From Methylomonas paludis (GTDB lineage Bacteria; Pseudomonadota; Gammaproteobacteria; Methylococcales; Methylomonadaceae): a stretch of DNA of 64,000 nucleotides. The notes beneath the pieces were generated by a model. That model worked only from the letters and a program-made list of their open reading frames with translations. It made no database searches and had not been told where the DNA came from. Positions 1 through 10,224 of this stretch are shown piece by piece. The stretch lies in the NCBI RefSeq assembly GCF_018734325.1, contig NZ_CP073754.1, positions 1,922,001 to 1,986,000 of the forward strand. The letters run 5' to 3'. How positions within the stretch are numbered: position 1 is the first letter of the stretch; every line of letters begins with the position of its first letter. The position numbers were made by a program, and so were the translations under genes.

Positions 1-1
1 C

Positions 2-1729
2 GGTGCCAACCCTCTGGCGCAAAGCCAGGCGGATGATGTGCAAGCCAGCTTGAATAATGCCGGTTTGACCGTCAAAGCGTTTGAATTTAATGATGGCAGA
101 ATTCTGGCACGCTTTAACAACACCGACGAACAATTAAAAGCCGCCGACCTGTTACGTGACAAAATGTCCGGCAAAGCCACTGTGGCGCTGAATCTGGCCC
201 CGGCGACGCCAAACTGGCTGAGCGCCATCGGCGCAAAACCGATGTATTTGGGTCTGGATTTACGCGGCGGGGTGCATTTTCTGCTGGAAGTGGATATGGA
301 ATCGGCCGTTAAACAAGCCGAAGAGCGTTATGTCAACGATATTCGTGCCGGTTTTCGTGATGCCAAAGTCCGTTATCAATCGGTTTCCAAAGAAGTTGAC
401 GGCATCAAAATCAGCCTGGCCAATGACGAATCCAAAGAAGCGGCGCTGGCGGTACTGGATAAAGATTTCCGCAATCTGGATATTGCTGAACGCGGTGACA
501 ATGAGTTTATTGCCACGATACCTGAGCGCTATCTGAAAGAAATCAAAAAATCGGCTCTTGGTCAGAATATTACCACTTTGCGCAACCGGATTAACGAGCT
601 GGGTGTTGCCGAGCCGATTATTCAGCAACAGGGTGACAGCCGGATTGTGGTGCAATTGCCGGGTGTACAGGATACCGCGCACGCCAAAGAATTATTGGGT
701 ACTACCGCTACGCTGGAATACCGGTTGGTGGATACCGAACATGATATTCAATCCGCTATTGCCGGCCATGTACCGGTGGGTAGCCGGATTTATCCGGACA
801 AAAACGGTAACCCGGTGTTGCTGAAACGCTCGGTGATTGTTACTGGCGATCAGATTACCGATGCGTCCTCCGGTTTGGATCAGGATGGTTCTCCGGCGGT
901 ATTTATTACCCTGGATAATATCGGCGCCAAAAAAATGGGTAAATTTACCCAGGAAAATATCGGCAAACCGATGGCGGTGGTCTTTATAGAATACAAGTCT
1001 GAAACCAAGGTGGTGGATGGCCAGAAAGTTCAGCATAAGGAAAAAGTTGAAAAAGTGATCAGTATCGCCACGATTCGCGATTCTTTTAGTAAACGTTTTC
1101 AGACTACCGGTCTGGATAATACTCAGGAAGCCCGCACGCTGGCCTTGCTGTTACGCGCCGGTGCATTGGCGGCCCCGGTGGAAATTGTGGAAGAACGGAC
1201 TGTCGGTCCTAGTCTGGGTCAGGAAAATATTGACCAAGGTGTGACTTCGATTACTGTCGGTTTCTTCCTGGTGGTGTTTTTCATGCTGGTTTACTATCGG
1301 GGCTTTGGTTTGATTGCCAATTTTGCTCTGTTATTCAATCTGGTGGTGTTAACCGCGATTCTGTCTCTGTTGCAAGCCACCTTAACTTTGCCGGGTATGG
1401 CGGGTATCGTGCTGACGCTGGGTATGGCGGTGGATGCCAACGTTCTGATTAACGAACGGATCCGCGAAGAATTGCGCAACGGCCACGGCCCGCAAGCCAG
1501 TATTTATATCGGCTATGAAAAAGCTTTCGGCACCATTCTGGACTCCAACACCACCACTTTGCTGGTAGCGCTGGTGTTGTTCGGCTTTGGTACCGGCCCG
1601 GTCAAAGGTTTTGCCGTGGTGTTGTCGCTGGGTATTTTGACTTCGATGTTTACTGCGATTACCGGTACCCGGATGCTGGTCAACTGGATTTACGGCGGCG
1701 AGAAGCCTGTCGAGAAATTGTCTATCTAG
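2..1729 (+). CDS. secD: Protein translocase subunit SecD (5' end outside window)
   Basis: SecD is an inner-membrane RND-like subunit of the SecDF complex that uses proton motive force to help exported proteins leave the Sec channel on the periplasmic side. The frame is open to the left window edge, so the first transmembrane helix and about 45 residues are missing; the GTG at 38 is internal. Visible are the family blocks ALNLAPATP and LGLDLRGGVHF, the LRNRINELGVAEP segment of the periplasmic domain, and the C-terminal hydrophobic block with AGIVLTLGMAVDANVLINE, ending in KLSI as in other SecD proteins. Oddly, secF does not follow: a 540-bp repeat-bearing gap leads to ndk. Confidence 0.97.
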   Translation, partial: GANPLAQSQADDVQASLNNAGLTVKAFEFNDGRILARFNNTDEQLKAADLLRDKMSGKATVALNLAPATPNWLSAIGAKPMYLGLDLRGGVHFLLEVDMESAVKQAEERYVNDIRAGFRDAKVRYQSVSKEVDGIKISLANDESKEAALAVLDKDFRNLDIAERGDNEFIATIPERYLKEIKKSALGQNITTLRNRINELGVAEPIIQQQGDSRIVVQLPGVQDTAHAKELLGTTATLEYRLVDTEHDIQSAIAGHVPVGSRIYPDKNGNPVLLKRSVIVTGDQITDASSGLDQDGSPAVFITLDNIGAKKMGKFTQENIGKPMAVVFIEYKSETKVVDGQKVQHKEKVEKVISIATIRDSFSKRFQTTGLDNTQEARTLALLLRAGALAAPVEIVEERTVGPSLGQENIDQGVTSITVGFFLVVFFMLVYYRGFGLIANFALLFNLVVLTAILSLLQATLTLPGMAGIVLTLGMAVDANVLINERIREELRNGHGPQASIYIGYEKAFGTILDSNTTTLLVALVLFGFGTGPVKGFAVVLSLGILTSMFTAITGTRMLVNWIYGGEKPVEKLSI

Positions 1730-1745
1730 ACAAAATATAACCCGT

Positions 1746-1774
1746 CCTCAGTGCCGCGTTGTGGGGCATTGAGG
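1746..1774 (+). terminator. Possible hairpin after secD
   Basis: CCTCAGTGCC at 1746-1755 can pair with GGCATTGAGG at 1765-1774 around a 9-nt loop, with one G-T pair. It lies 17 nt after the secD stop, but no run of T follows, so intrinsic termination is only a possibility. Confidence 0.35.
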
Positions 1775-1831
1775 GGGGAACTGAATACAGAATTGCTGCC
1801 GAATGACGGCAGGGTATTATAATAAATAACA

Positions 1832-2225
1832 TAATTGCTTAGCGTAACATTGCGTGAGCTTTTTTAAACAAGTTGTTTGCTTCGAGTGGTGCGCTGCACT
1901 GCGTTTAGCACATCCTACGGTGAGCCTGTTTTTAAAGGAATACTTGGACGTTGAGTAGTTACTAATTGCTCAACATAACTTTGCGTGAGCCTTTTTAAAC
2001 AAGTTGTTTGCTTCGAGTGATGCGCTGCACTGCGTTTAGCACATCCTACGGTGAGCCTGTTTTTAAAGGAATACTTGGACGTTGAGTAGTTACTAATTGC
2101 TCAACATAACTTTGCGTGAGCTTTTTTAAACAAGTTGTTTGCTTCGAGTGATGCGCTGCACTGCGTTTAGCACATCCTACGGGGGGCTTGTTTTTTAAAG
2201 GGATACTTTGACGCTGAGTAGCTAC
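1832..2225. repeat. Three tandem copies of a 131-bp element with inverted ends
   Basis: Three head-to-tail units start at 1832, 1963 and 2094 (period 131 bp; the last unit is 132 bp) and are nearly identical, with divergence concentrated in the first 20 bases of unit 1 and the last 45 bases of unit 3. Each unit begins TAATTGCTCAAC (TAATTGCTTAGC in unit 1) and ends with the near-inverse GTTGAGTAGTTA (GCTGAGTAGCTA in unit 3), so each has imperfect terminal inverted repeats. The interior contains CTGCGTTTAGCACATCCTACGG, a motif also found in degenerate form near 24590. No reading frame spans it. It looks like an array of miniature transposable or REP-like elements; ndk begins 45 bp later, so its promoter may lie in the last unit. 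Confidence 0.9.
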
Positions 2226-2269
2226 TAACTATATAACTATTTCATCAACTTAACACTGGAGTTTATACC

Positions 2270-2701
2270 ATGGCTATCGAACGTACTTTCTCAATCATCA
2301 AACCTGATGCTGTTGCTAAAAATGTGATTGGAGAAATTGTCAGCCGCTTTGAAAAAAACGGCCTGCGCGTGGTTGCTTCAAAATTGCTGCATTTAAGCCA
2401 AGAACAAGCAGAAGGTTTTTATGCAGTCCATAAAGAACGTCCTTTCTTCAATGATCTGGTCAAATTCATGATTTCCGGCCCTATTGTTGCTCAAGTGCTG
2501 GAAGGCGAAAACGCTGTGCTGAAAAATAGGGAACTGATGGGTGCCACCAATCCTAAAGATGCTGCCCCAGGCACCATCCGCGCCGACTTTGCTGAAAGCA
2601 TAGACGAAAACGCGGTACATGGTTCCGATGCTCAGGAAACAGCCAAAGAAGAAATCGCTTACTTTTTCACTGCTGATGAAATCCACTCCCGTACCCGCTA
2701 A
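2270..2701 (+). CDS. ndk: Nucleoside diphosphate kinase
   Basis: Cytoplasmic enzyme that transfers the gamma phosphate from ATP to other (d)NDPs through a phosphohistidine, balancing nucleotide pools. The 143-residue product has the usual family length. It starts [15 protein letters not shown] and carries the active-site signature NAVHGSD with the phosphorylated histidine at residue 117. A CTGGAG ribosome binding site lies about 8 nt before the ATG. The 3' end overlaps rlmN by 26 bp, and the ndk-rlmN order is typical of Gammaproteobacteria. The upstream region is the 131-bp tandem array. Confidence 0.98.
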   Translation: MAIERTFSIIKPDAVAKNVIGEIVSRFEKNGLRVVASKLLHLSQEQAEGFYAVHKERPFFNDLVKFMISGPIVAQVLEGENAVLKNRELMGATNPKDAAPGTIRADFAESIDENAVHGSDAQETAKEEIAYFFTADEIHSRTR

Positions 2702-3794
2702 TTCAGCCGGTATCAATTTACTGGATTTCGACAGAAAAGGCCTGCAGGCTTTTTTTGCCGAACTCGGTGAAAAGCCGTTTCGCGCCACGCAGTTGCTGAA
2801 ATGGATTTATCAGGAGGGTATCACTGATTTTGATGAGATGACCAATCTGAGTAAATCCTTGCGGCAATATCTGCAGACCCATTGTCAGATCAAAACCCCG
2901 GAATTGGTGGTGGAGCAATTGGCATCAGATGGTACCTGTAAATGGGTGGTGCAAATGCATTGCGGCAATCGGGTGGAAACTGTCTATATTCCTGAGGAAA
3001 GACGTGCCACGTTGTGCGTGTCTTCCCAGGTGGGCTGCGCTTTGGCTTGCCGGTTTTGTTCGACGGCTCAACAGGGTTTTAACCGTAATTTGACGGTCAG
3101 TGAAATTATTGGTCAGCTGTATCTGGCTCAGCAACGGTTGGGACCGGAACGCCGGATTACCAATGTGGTGATGATGGGCATGGGCGAACCCTTATTGAAT
3201 TTTGATAATGTGGTTGCTGCCATGAATTTGATGATGGACGACTTTTGCTATGGCTTGTCCAAGCGCCGGGTCACCATCAGTACTTCCGGTGTGGTGCCGG
3301 CCATGAATCGTTTGCATCAGGTTTGTGATGTGAGTATGGCGGTATCCTTACACGCTCCCAACGACGCCTTACGCGACGAGCTGGTGCCGATTAACCAGAA
3401 ATATCCGTTAAAAGAATTGATGGCAGCCTGCCAGGAATATGCCAAAACCGGCCCTAGAAAACATATCACTTTTGAATATGTGATGCTGGACGGTGTCAAT
3501 GACTCTCCAGAGGATGCCAGACAGTTGGTCAAACTGTTGAAAACCGTACCTTCAAAAGTCAATTTAATTCCGTTTAATCCGTTTCCGCAATCGAATTACC
3601 GTTGCTCAAGTCTGGCGACGATACAAAAATTTCGGGATATTCTGCATCATGCCGGCATTGTCACTACCATCCGCAAAACCCGTGGTGAAGATATCGATGC
3701 GGCTTGTGGGCAGCTGGTTGGCCAGGTTCAGGATAAAAGCCGCAGACATTTAAAGTTGCAAGCAGTTGCAGCGGCGACTCAGACACCTATTTAG
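2676..3794 (+). CDS. rlmN: Dual-specificity rRNA/tRNA m2A methyltransferase RlmN
   Basis: Radical SAM enzyme that methylates C2 of adenosine 2503 in 23S rRNA and A37 in some tRNAs. From the ATG at 2676 it has 372 residues. The radical-SAM cluster cysteines are C121, C125 and C128 (CALACRFC), preceded by the CVSSQVG block whose C114 would be the conserved upstream cysteine; C344 in DIDAACGQL fits the methyl-carrying cysteine near the C-terminus. A longer frame starts at 2619 inside ndk, but family homology begins only after 2676. It overlaps the end of ndk by 26 bp, suggesting coupled translation. Confidence 0.96.
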   Translation: MKSTPVPANSAGINLLDFDRKGLQAFFAELGEKPFRATQLLKWIYQEGITDFDEMTNLSKSLRQYLQTHCQIKTPELVVEQLASDGTCKWVVQMHCGNRVETVYIPEERRATLCVSSQVGCALACRFCSTAQQGFNRNLTVSEIIGQLYLAQQRLGPERRITNVVMMGMGEPLLNFDNVVAAMNLMMDDFCYGLSKRRVTISTSGVVPAMNRLHQVCDVSMAVSLHAPNDALRDELVPINQKYPLKELMAACQEYAKTGPRKHITFEYVMLDGVNDSPEDARQLVKLLKTVPSKVNLIPFNPFPQSNYRCSSLATIQKFRDILHHAGIVTTIRKTRGEDIDAACGQLVGQVQDKSRRHLKLQAVAAATQTPI

Positions 3795-3898
3795 TAAACT
3801 ATCGAAACTGGATGGCAGTGGCTGAGGGCAGCAGCTCTGATCAGCATTCACCGCATCCAACTCAGCTTTTGGCATTCAATTCGGCAACAAACAGCAAT

Positions 3899-5194
3899 AT
3901 GGCAAAACAACAACAGGCGATCCAGGCTATCCGCGGCATGCATGACATTCTGCCGGAACAGTCTCCTTACTGGCAATGGCTGGAAAATCAGGCCAAACAA
4001 ATTCTGGCCGGTTACGGTTATCAGGAAATCCGCCTGCCCATCGTCGAAAAAACCGAATTATTCAAGCGCTCTATCGGTGAAGTGACCGATATTGTCGAAA
4101 AAGAGATGTACACTTTTGATGACAGAAACGGTGATTCGCTGACTTTACGTCCGGAAGGTACTGCCGGCTGCCTGCGCGCCTGCCTGGAACACGGTTTGCT
4201 GCATAATCAAAGCCATCGTTTATGGTATTATGGGCCTATGTTCCGTCATGAGCGGCCTCAGAAAGGCCGTTACCGGCAGTTTTACCAGCTTGGTGTTGAA
4301 ACTTACGGGATGCCGGGCCCGGATATTGATGCCGAAATCATTGTGCTGACCGACCGGTTGTGGAAAGCACTGGGTATCCGCGATAAAGTTGAATTGCAGA
4401 TCAACTCGTTGGGTACCAGTGAGGAGCGGGCGGCTTATAAGGACACGCTGGTGACTTATTTTATAGCGCATATCAGCGAACTTGATGAAGACAGCTTACG
4501 CCGACTGGAAACCAATCCGTTGCGCATTCTGGACAGTAAAAACCCCGATATGCAGGCCATGCTGCAACAGGCACCGGTATTGCTGGCCCATTTGGGTGAG
4601 GCCAGCTTAAGTCATTTTAATCAGCTTAAAGCCATGCTGGATGAACTGGGTATCCGCTATCAGTTGAACACTCGTCTGGTGCGCGGCCTGGATTATTACG
4701 GCAAAACGGTATTTGAATGGGTCACTGATGCCTTGGGTTCGCAAGGCACTATTTGTGCCGGTGGCCGTTATGATGGTCTGATTGAGCAATTAGGCGGCAA
4801 AACCAATTATGCCGTCGGTTTTGCCATGGGCATGGAACGCATCCTGGCGCTGGTGGAGCAACTCGGTACCGCCAGTTTGCCGCCTGCCGTTGATGTTTAT
4901 ATGATACGGGTAGGCGAAATTGCCGAAATTGCCGGGCTGAAGCTGGCGGAACAAATCCGCGATCAGTTGCCGGGCTTGAAATTACAGATCAATTGCGGCG
5001 GCGGCAGTTTTAAAAGCCAGTTTAAGAAAGCCGATAAATCTGAGGCGGCCTATGCCATTATTTTAGGTGACGATGAAGCTCAGCGCGGTGTAGCGGCGCT
5101 GAAGTCTCTGCGGGTAGAGCAGGAGCAAGTTACCTTGGCGTATGCTGATTTAGTCAAATTTCTGACTGATCTGCATACCGGACAATCACTTTAA
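3899..5194 (+). CDS. hisS: Histidine--tRNA ligase
   Basis: Class II aminoacyl-tRNA synthetase charging tRNA-His. From the ATG at 3899 the protein has 431 residues, close to the usual size, and begins [19 protein letters not shown], the normal family N-terminus. Motif 2 is seen as [13 protein letters not shown] (residues 116-128), and the histidine-specific [11 protein letters not shown] block lies near residue 260; the C-terminal part is the anticodon-binding domain. The frame is open back to an ATG at 3812, which would add 29 residues lacking family resemblance, so I prefer 3899. The pilF, rodZ and ispG genes often found between rlmN and hisS are absent. Confidence 0.96.
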   Translation: MAKQQQAIQAIRGMHDILPEQSPYWQWLENQAKQILAGYGYQEIRLPIVEKTELFKRSIGEVTDIVEKEMYTFDDRNGDSLTLRPEGTAGCLRACLEHGLLHNQSHRLWYYGPMFRHERPQKGRYRQFYQLGVETYGMPGPDIDAEIIVLTDRLWKALGIRDKVELQINSLGTSEERAAYKDTLVTYFIAHISELDEDSLRRLETNPLRILDSKNPDMQAMLQQAPVLLAHLGEASLSHFNQLKAMLDELGIRYQLNTRLVRGLDYYGKTVFEWVTDALGSQGTICAGGRYDGLIEQLGGKTNYAVGFAMGMERILALVEQLGTASLPPAVDVYMIRVGEIAEIAGLKLAEQIRDQLPGLKLQINCGGGSFKSQFKKADKSEAAYAIILGDDEAQRGVAALKSLRVEQEQVTLAYADLVKFLTDLHTGQSL

Positions 5195-5218
5195 ATTAAC
5201 AAACCAAAGAGTAGCAAC

Positions 5219-5875
5219 GTGGCAATTTACGATACCGAAGAAGAACAACTCGAACAGTTGAAAAAATGGTGGGAAAGCAATCAAACCTCTGTGATTGCCG
5301 GCATAATCGGTGCAGCAGTCTTGCTGACCGGCCTTAATTTCTGGGAAAAAAGCCGTCTTGAAGGCCGTAGCCAGGCTTCGCAAACCTATCAGGAGTTATT
5401 GAAAAGCTCTGATATCAATCAAACCGATAGTGTGGAAAAGCTGGCGGAAAAGCTGGCGGCTGAACATAGCTCATCGGCTTATACCCAGTTTGCGGCCTTG
5501 GAGCTGGCTAAAGTTAAAGTCCAGAATGGTGATCTGGAAGCTGCCAAACGGATTCTGCAAAACCAGATTAAAACTGCAGACAGCCCGGAAATTAAACATG
5601 TGGCCCGTTTACGTTTGTTGCATTTACTGCTGGCCAGCAAAGAGTATGAAAAAGGCCTGCAATTGATTGCTGAAGTGGATCCGGCGGCTAAAGAAGGTTT
5701 TTCTGCCAGTTACGATGAGTTACAGGGCGATTTATATATCGGCCTGGATCGGCTAGACGAAGCCCGTAGCGCCTACCAAAGTGCGATCCGCTCCGGCCAT
5801 GCTTCGCCGTTGGCTCAGTTTAAACTGGATGATATTGCGGCACCGGCTTTCACTATCCCCCCTCAGGCGCAATAA
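5219..5875 (+). CDS. yfgM: YfgM family ancillary SecYEG translocon subunit
   Basis: A single-pass inner-membrane protein with a periplasmic TPR domain, known in E. coli to associate with SecYEG and PpiD and to help periplasmic chaperoning. The 218-residue product starts at a GTG and begins with the typical acidic cytoplasmic stretch (YDTEEEQLEQLKKWW), followed by a transmembrane helix at about residues 24-42 and TPR-like helices rich in alanine and leucine. It lies 24 bp after hisS and 26 bp before bamB, the conserved gammaproteobacterial order. Confidence 0.93.
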   Translation: MAIYDTEEEQLEQLKKWWESNQTSVIAGIIGAAVLLTGLNFWEKSRLEGRSQASQTYQELLKSSDINQTDSVEKLAEKLAAEHSSSAYTQFAALELAKVKVQNGDLEAAKRILQNQIKTADSPEIKHVARLRLLHLLLASKEYEKGLQLIAEVDPAAKEGFSASYDELQGDLYIGLDRLDEARSAYQSAIRSGHASPLAQFKLDDIAAPAFTIPPQAQ

Positions 5876-5901
5876 ATTTAGTTATTTTGACCACTTTCAT
5901 C

Positions 5902-7116
5902 ATGTTTTTGATTTCTTACCTGCGGCTGAGTGTTGTCGCTATCGCTTTAAGCAGTCTGTTGTTACTGAGCGCGTGCGCCGGGATGGAAACGCTGACTGAC
6001 ATGATGACCGGTCTGACTGAGCTGTTTTCCGATGATGATACGGCTGATCCTCCGGCCATACTGGCCGAGGATTTTCAGGGCGAAACCCAGGTTGATATGT
6101 TATGGAAAGAAAATGTCGGTAAGGGTGCTGATCAGAAAAATCTGAAACTGATTCCGGTGGTGGCCAATAACAGGTTGTTTGTTGCCGATTACAATGGCAG
6201 AGTACAAGCTAGGGAAACCGGCGACGGGGAGTTGGTTTGGGAAAATAAAACTGAATATACCTTCGCCGCCGGCCCTGGTTTAGGCGCAGAATTGGTCATC
6301 ATGGGTACCAGTCATGGTGAAGTGGTGGCTTTTGACCGCATCACTGGTCTGCAAAAATGGAGTACGCCGGTGTCCAGTGAAGTGCTGGCTGTGCCGGTAG
6401 TCGCTCATGGCAAAGTCATTATCCGCACCACCGACGGCAAAATTATCGCGCTTAGAGAAGCTGACGGCGGTTTTGTCTGGGTTGCTGAATACAGCGTACC
6501 AGCGCTGAGCATTCGCGGTGCCGGCACGCCATTGGTGTTTGACGACAAAGTGATTGCCGGTGCTGCCAACGGCAAGTTGATTGCGTTGCAATTAGTGGAT
6601 GGTAAAACTTTATGGGAAACCACCATCGCCATTCCCACTGGCCGTTCCGAAGTTGAACGTTTGGTCGATCTGGATGTGGACCCCATTGAAGCACGCGGCT
6701 CTTTATTTATAGCCAGCTATCAAAGCGGCACTGCTTCTGTTGCGGAAGGCGATGGCGATGTGTTGTGGCGTAACGAAAGTGTGTCAACCTATACCGGCAT
6801 CAGCGCCGACTGGCGTTATTTATACATCAGCGACAGCCACGGCGAAGTCTGGCAATTGGATCAGCGTAGCGGTGCCTCGTTATGGAAACAAAAAGAATTG
6901 CATAACCGGCAGTTAAGCGCCGCAATTGCTTATCAGAACTATGTGGTAGCCGGCGATTTTGAAGGTTATGTCCACTGGCTGTCTACCAATGACGGCAAAG
7001 TGATGGGACGTATCAAACTCACCAAAGCCCCCATAGAAACCAAACCGGTGATAGCCGACGGTATCGTTTATATTTATGCAAAAGACGGCACCCTCGCAGC
7101 CTTGAAAGCGAGATGA
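5902..7116 (+). CDS. bamB: Outer membrane assembly lipoprotein BamB
   Basis: Lipoprotein of the BAM complex that assembles beta-barrel proteins in the outer membrane. From the ATG at 5902 the 404-residue protein has a signal peptide ending in the lipobox LLSAC (lipidated cysteine at residue 25), then PQQ-like beta-propeller repeats (for example [43 protein letters not shown]). A TTG at 5887 would add five residues, and neither start has a clear ribosome binding site. Its TGA overlaps the ATG of der by 4 bp. Confidence 0.95.
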   Translation: MFLISYLRLSVVAIALSSLLLLSACAGMETLTDMMTGLTELFSDDDTADPPAILAEDFQGETQVDMLWKENVGKGADQKNLKLIPVVANNRLFVADYNGRVQARETGDGELVWENKTEYTFAAGPGLGAELVIMGTSHGEVVAFDRITGLQKWSTPVSSEVLAVPVVAHGKVIIRTTDGKIIALREADGGFVWVAEYSVPALSIRGAGTPLVFDDKVIAGAANGKLIALQLVDGKTLWETTIAIPTGRSEVERLVDLDVDPIEARGSLFIASYQSGTASVAEGDGDVLWRNESVSTYTGISADWRYLYISDSHGEVWQLDQRSGASLWKQKELHNRQLSAAIAYQNYVVAGDFEGYVHWLSTNDGKVMGRIKLTKAPIETKPVIADGIVYIYAKDGTLAALKAR

Positions 7117-8519
7117 CCATGTTACCTGTAATTGCTCTGGTGGGCCGACCTAACGTCGGTAAATCCACATTATTTAATTATCTTACCCGCAGCCGTGAAG
7201 CGCTGGTTGCCGATTATCCCGGACTCACCAGAGATCGCCAATATGGCCGGGTTAGACGCGGTGAGCGTGACTGCCTGGTGGTGGACACCGGCGGTATCAC
7301 CGATGTTGACGACGGCATTGAACAATTTGCCAGAAAACAGGTGGAAGTTGCGCTGCAGGAAGCTGATGTGGTGTTCTTTCTGGTGGATGCCCGTGACGGT
7401 ATTAATGCCGCCGATCAGGACATAGCCGATTTTCTGCGCAAACTCGGTAAACCGGTGGTGCTGGTGGTCAATAAAATTGACGGCATAGACAGCAATACCG
7501 TCAGCCATGACTTTTATAGCCTGGCGCTGGGTGAGCCGGTTGCCATCGCGGCGGCTCATGGCCGTAATGTTTCCGACCTGCTGGCCCGTATTGATGAATT
7601 GTTACCCGCGCAATCTGATGATGAAGTGCTGGATCAGGAACAGGGTATCGCTATTGCCGTGGTGGGCCGCCCCAATGTCGGCAAATCCACGCTGGTTAAC
7701 CGCCTGCTGGGTGAAGAACGGGTGGTGGTTTTTGATGAAGCCGGTACTACCCGCGACAGCATCTATATCCCATTTGAACGCAACGGCCAAAAATTTACCC
7801 TGATCGACACGGCCGGGATGCGCCGCCGTGCCAAAGTCTCGCTGCTGGTGGAAAAATTCAGTATCATCAAGTCACTGCAAGCTATTGAAAAAGCGCATGT
7901 GGTGATTTATCTTATCGATGCTCAGGAAGGTGTTACCGATCAGGATGCCCATATTCTGGGCCTGGTACTGGAAGCGGGCCGGGCGCTGATTATCGGCATC
8001 AATAAATGGGATGGTCTGACTAACGAACATCGTGAGTTCGTGAAAAAACAGCTGGATATCAAACTGACTTTCCTGGAATATGCCGAAAAACATCCGATTT
8101 CGGCCTTGCACGGCAGTGGGGTAGGCAAATTATTTGATGTGGTGCATAGTTTGTACGAATCGGCGATGATAGATATGTCGACACCGGTGTTGACGCGGAT
8201 TCTCAGCGATGCGGTGGCCGCCCATCAGCCGCCGTTGGTGGGTACTCGCCGCATCAAACTGAAATATGCTCACCAAGGTGGTCGTAATCCGCCGGTGGTG
8301 GTAATCCACGGTGTGCAAACCGATGTGTTGCCGGGCGTTTACAAACGTTATTTGATGAATTATTTTCGTGAGCAATTACGGCTGAAAGGTACTACGGTAA
8401 GATTGGTATTCAAGTCGCCGGAAAATCCGTTCAAAGGGCAGAAAAATCCGCTGAGCGACCGGCAGGTGAAAAAACGCAAGCGGCTGGTCGAATTCAGTAA
8501 AAGCAAACGTAAAAAATAA
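7113..8519 (+). CDS. der: Ribosome biogenesis GTPase Der (EngA)
   Basis: Essential GTPase for maturation of the 50S subunit. The 468-residue protein has the family-diagnostic pair of GTPase domains, each with a P-loop GRPNVGKS (residues 11-18 and again near 185). Two switch-II motifs (DTGG, DTAG) and two NKxD motifs (NKID, NKWD) are visible, followed by a C-terminal KH-like domain and a basic tail. It is translationally coupled to bamB through an ATGA overlap, as in many Gammaproteobacteria. Confidence 0.98.
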   Translation: MTMLPVIALVGRPNVGKSTLFNYLTRSREALVADYPGLTRDRQYGRVRRGERDCLVVDTGGITDVDDGIEQFARKQVEVALQEADVVFFLVDARDGINAADQDIADFLRKLGKPVVLVVNKIDGIDSNTVSHDFYSLALGEPVAIAAAHGRNVSDLLARIDELLPAQSDDEVLDQEQGIAIAVVGRPNVGKSTLVNRLLGEERVVVFDEAGTTRDSIYIPFERNGQKFTLIDTAGMRRRAKVSLLVEKFSIIKSLQAIEKAHVVIYLIDAQEGVTDQDAHILGLVLEAGRALIIGINKWDGLTNEHREFVKKQLDIKLTFLEYAEKHPISALHGSGVGKLFDVVHSLYESAMIDMSTPVLTRILSDAVAAHQPPLVGTRRIKLKYAHQGGRNPPVVVIHGVQTDVLPGVYKRYLMNYFREQLRLKGTTVRLVFKSPENPFKGQKNPLSDRQVKKRKRLVEFSKSKRKK

Positions 8520-8543
8520 AAAATCTCTATCCAGGAGGCAGTC

Positions 8544-9041
8544 ATGGCAACCATCACTTTTCAGGGCAAACCCCTTAACACTAATGGCGAATTGCCGGCA
8601 GTGGGTTCGGCTGCGCCGGACTTTAAACTGACTAACCGTAAATTGGTGGATGTTAGTCTGGCTGAATTTGCCGGCAAGCGTAAAGTGCTGAACATCGTGC
8701 CCAGCCTGGATACCCCGACTTGCCAGACTTCCACCCGCAAATTCAACGAAAAAGCCGCCCATCTGCCCAACACGGTGGTATTGGTTATTTCCGCCGATCT
8801 GCCGTTTGCCCAGGTGAGATTTTGTGAAATAGAAGGCATCAAGCATGTCATCCCGCTTTCCACTTTTCGCTCCAGCTTTGCCCATGACTATGGTGTGCTG
8901 CTGCTGGATAGTATTCTGGCCGGCTTAACCGCCCGCGCCGTGTTGGTTATTGATGAGCATGACAAGGTTATCTATGGCCAGTTAGTGCCGGAAATAGCTG
9001 ACGAACCGGATTACACGGCGGCCTTGGCAGTTTTGGCGTGA
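8544..9041 (+). CDS. tpx: Thiol peroxidase Tpx
   Basis: Atypical two-cysteine peroxiredoxin that reduces hydrogen peroxide and organic hydroperoxides using thioredoxin. The 165-residue product has the peroxidatic cysteine C60 in [11 protein letters not shown] and the resolving cysteine C94 in VRFCEIEG, matching the E. coli pair at 61 and 95. A strong AGGAGG ribosome binding site lies 6 nt before the ATG. It follows der by 24 bp and may be cotranscribed. It converges with the glycosyltransferase gene on the other strand. Confidence 0.97.
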   Translation: MATITFQGKPLNTNGELPAVGSAAPDFKLTNRKLVDVSLAEFAGKRKVLNIVPSLDTPTCQTSTRKFNEKAAHLPNTVVLVISADLPFAQVRFCEIEGIKHVIPLSTFRSSFAHDYGVLLLDSILAGLTARAVLVIDEHDKVIYGQLVPEIADEPDYTAALAVLA

Positions 9042-9052
9042 AACAAGAACTC

Positions 9053-9089
9053 CCTGAGGTGTTTTTGCGATAGCAAAAGGCTAAACAGG
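9053..9089. terminator. Possible bidirectional hairpin between tpx and the glycosyltransferase
   Basis: TTTTGC (9063-9068) pairs with GCAAAA (9073-9078) around GATA, and outer bases TGTTT/AAACA extend it. The core TTTTTGCGATAGC also occurs in a repeat near 33173, so it may be a repeat relic acting as a terminator between convergent genes. Confidence 0.35.
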
Positions 9090-9091
9090 CT

Positions 9092-9886
9092 TCAAGGTTT
9101 ACGCTGGCCTACCTGGCTTGTGAATCGATCGAAAACCTTTCTGGCAAGCCAATGTTTGACAAATAGCCAGATAAACACCGGATTGGTTTGCACATAGCGT
9201 TTCAGCAAGCGCCTGTCATGTAATAATCTGTATAACCATTCCAGGCCGAACTTTTGCAGTGCCAACGGCGCCCTGGGCTTATGACCGGATAAGAAGTCAA
9301 AAGCCGCCCCTACACCAATTTGGATAGGTGCCTGGATGCGTGACAAATGTTCAGCTATCCACTTTTCCTGTTTGGGCGCGCCCAGCGCTACCCATAAAAA
9401 ATCCGGCTGTGCAGCATTAATATCAGCCACCAGTTGCTGATCTTCTGCCGCCGATAATTCCCGAAATGGCGGCGCATATTCGCCCACAATTTCCACGCCG
9501 GGAAACTGCTGCCGCATAGCTAGAGTCAGTTGACTTAACACCTGAGGTTTAGCCCCCAGAAAATAATGTTTCCAGGCCCGGCTGCGGCCTTTATCCAGGC
9601 ATTCCAGCATCAAGTCCGGTCCTGATAACCTGCCGGCAATTCCGGCATTGTGAATCAGATTGGCATACCAGACCAGCGGTGTGCCATCCATAGCGGTTAA
9701 AGCCTGATCATTGATAGCCCGCAGCTGTTTGTCCTTAAGACTGGTGACTAGCGTATGGACATTGGCCAGACAAACTTGATGCGCTGTTTTGGCTGGAATC
9801 CAGTCGGCAAACAATTTGAGAATTTTTTCATAATCCAGTAATTGGAATGATATGCCTAATACCTGTACAGTTTTTGCTGTGAACAT
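9092..9886 (-). CDS. WecG/TagA/CpsF family glycosyltransferase (GT26)
   Basis: Glycosyltransferase of the family that adds N-acetylmannosaminuronic acid or related sugars to lipid-linked intermediates of surface polysaccharides. From the ATG at 9886 it has 264 residues, the family's usual length. It shows the conserved segments LANVHTLVTSL, AMDGTPLVW, GPDLM, FLGAKPQVL, and VALGAPKQEKWIAEH with GVGAAFDFLSGHKPRAP. The frame stays open to a TTG at 10105, which would add 73 residues unlike the family, so the shorter start is chosen. No polysaccharide locus adjoins it, so the substrate is unknown. Confidence 0.85.
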   Translation of the reverse strand: MFTAKTVQVLGISFQLLDYEKILKLFADWIPAKTAHQVCLANVHTLVTSLKDKQLRAINDQALTAMDGTPLVWYANLIHNAGIAGRLSGPDLMLECLDKGRSRAWKHYFLGAKPQVLSQLTLAMRQQFPGVEIVGEYAPPFRELSAAEDQQLVADINAAQPDFLWVALGAPKQEKWIAEHLSRIQAPIQIGVGAAFDFLSGHKPRAPLALQKFGLEWLYRLLHDRRLLKRYVQTNPVFIWLFVKHWLARKVFDRFTSQVGQRKP

Positions 9887-10224
9887 GGCATTCGGAAACG
9901 GTAATATTTGTACGCACTTATTGCTGTGCCTAACTAGACTGGTATCCTGGCCGGGTTTTAGCTCAAACCCGGCCAGTTGATGCGGTAAACGATAATCAAT
10001 CGCCATATTCACCGGCATTTTTGGCCCGGCAGTCAGTCTGTTCAGATGAGGCATAGTCGTTTCGGCTGAAAAGTAGGTTGATTCGTTATGTTTATTTGTA
10101 CACAACGATAAGCCGTTTTAAGCCTGAGGTCAAACCCAATCTATAAAATAGATAATTAACCATAAAGAAATAATGCTGGATCGTGGGCTAAGCACACCTT
10201 GTGTAGTTCTAATCTAATCAAACC

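Noticed and set aside
3812-3898. N-terminal extension of HisS by 29 residues
   Set aside because: The extension does not resemble histidyl-tRNA synthetases, while the ATG at 3899 gives the normal N-terminus.
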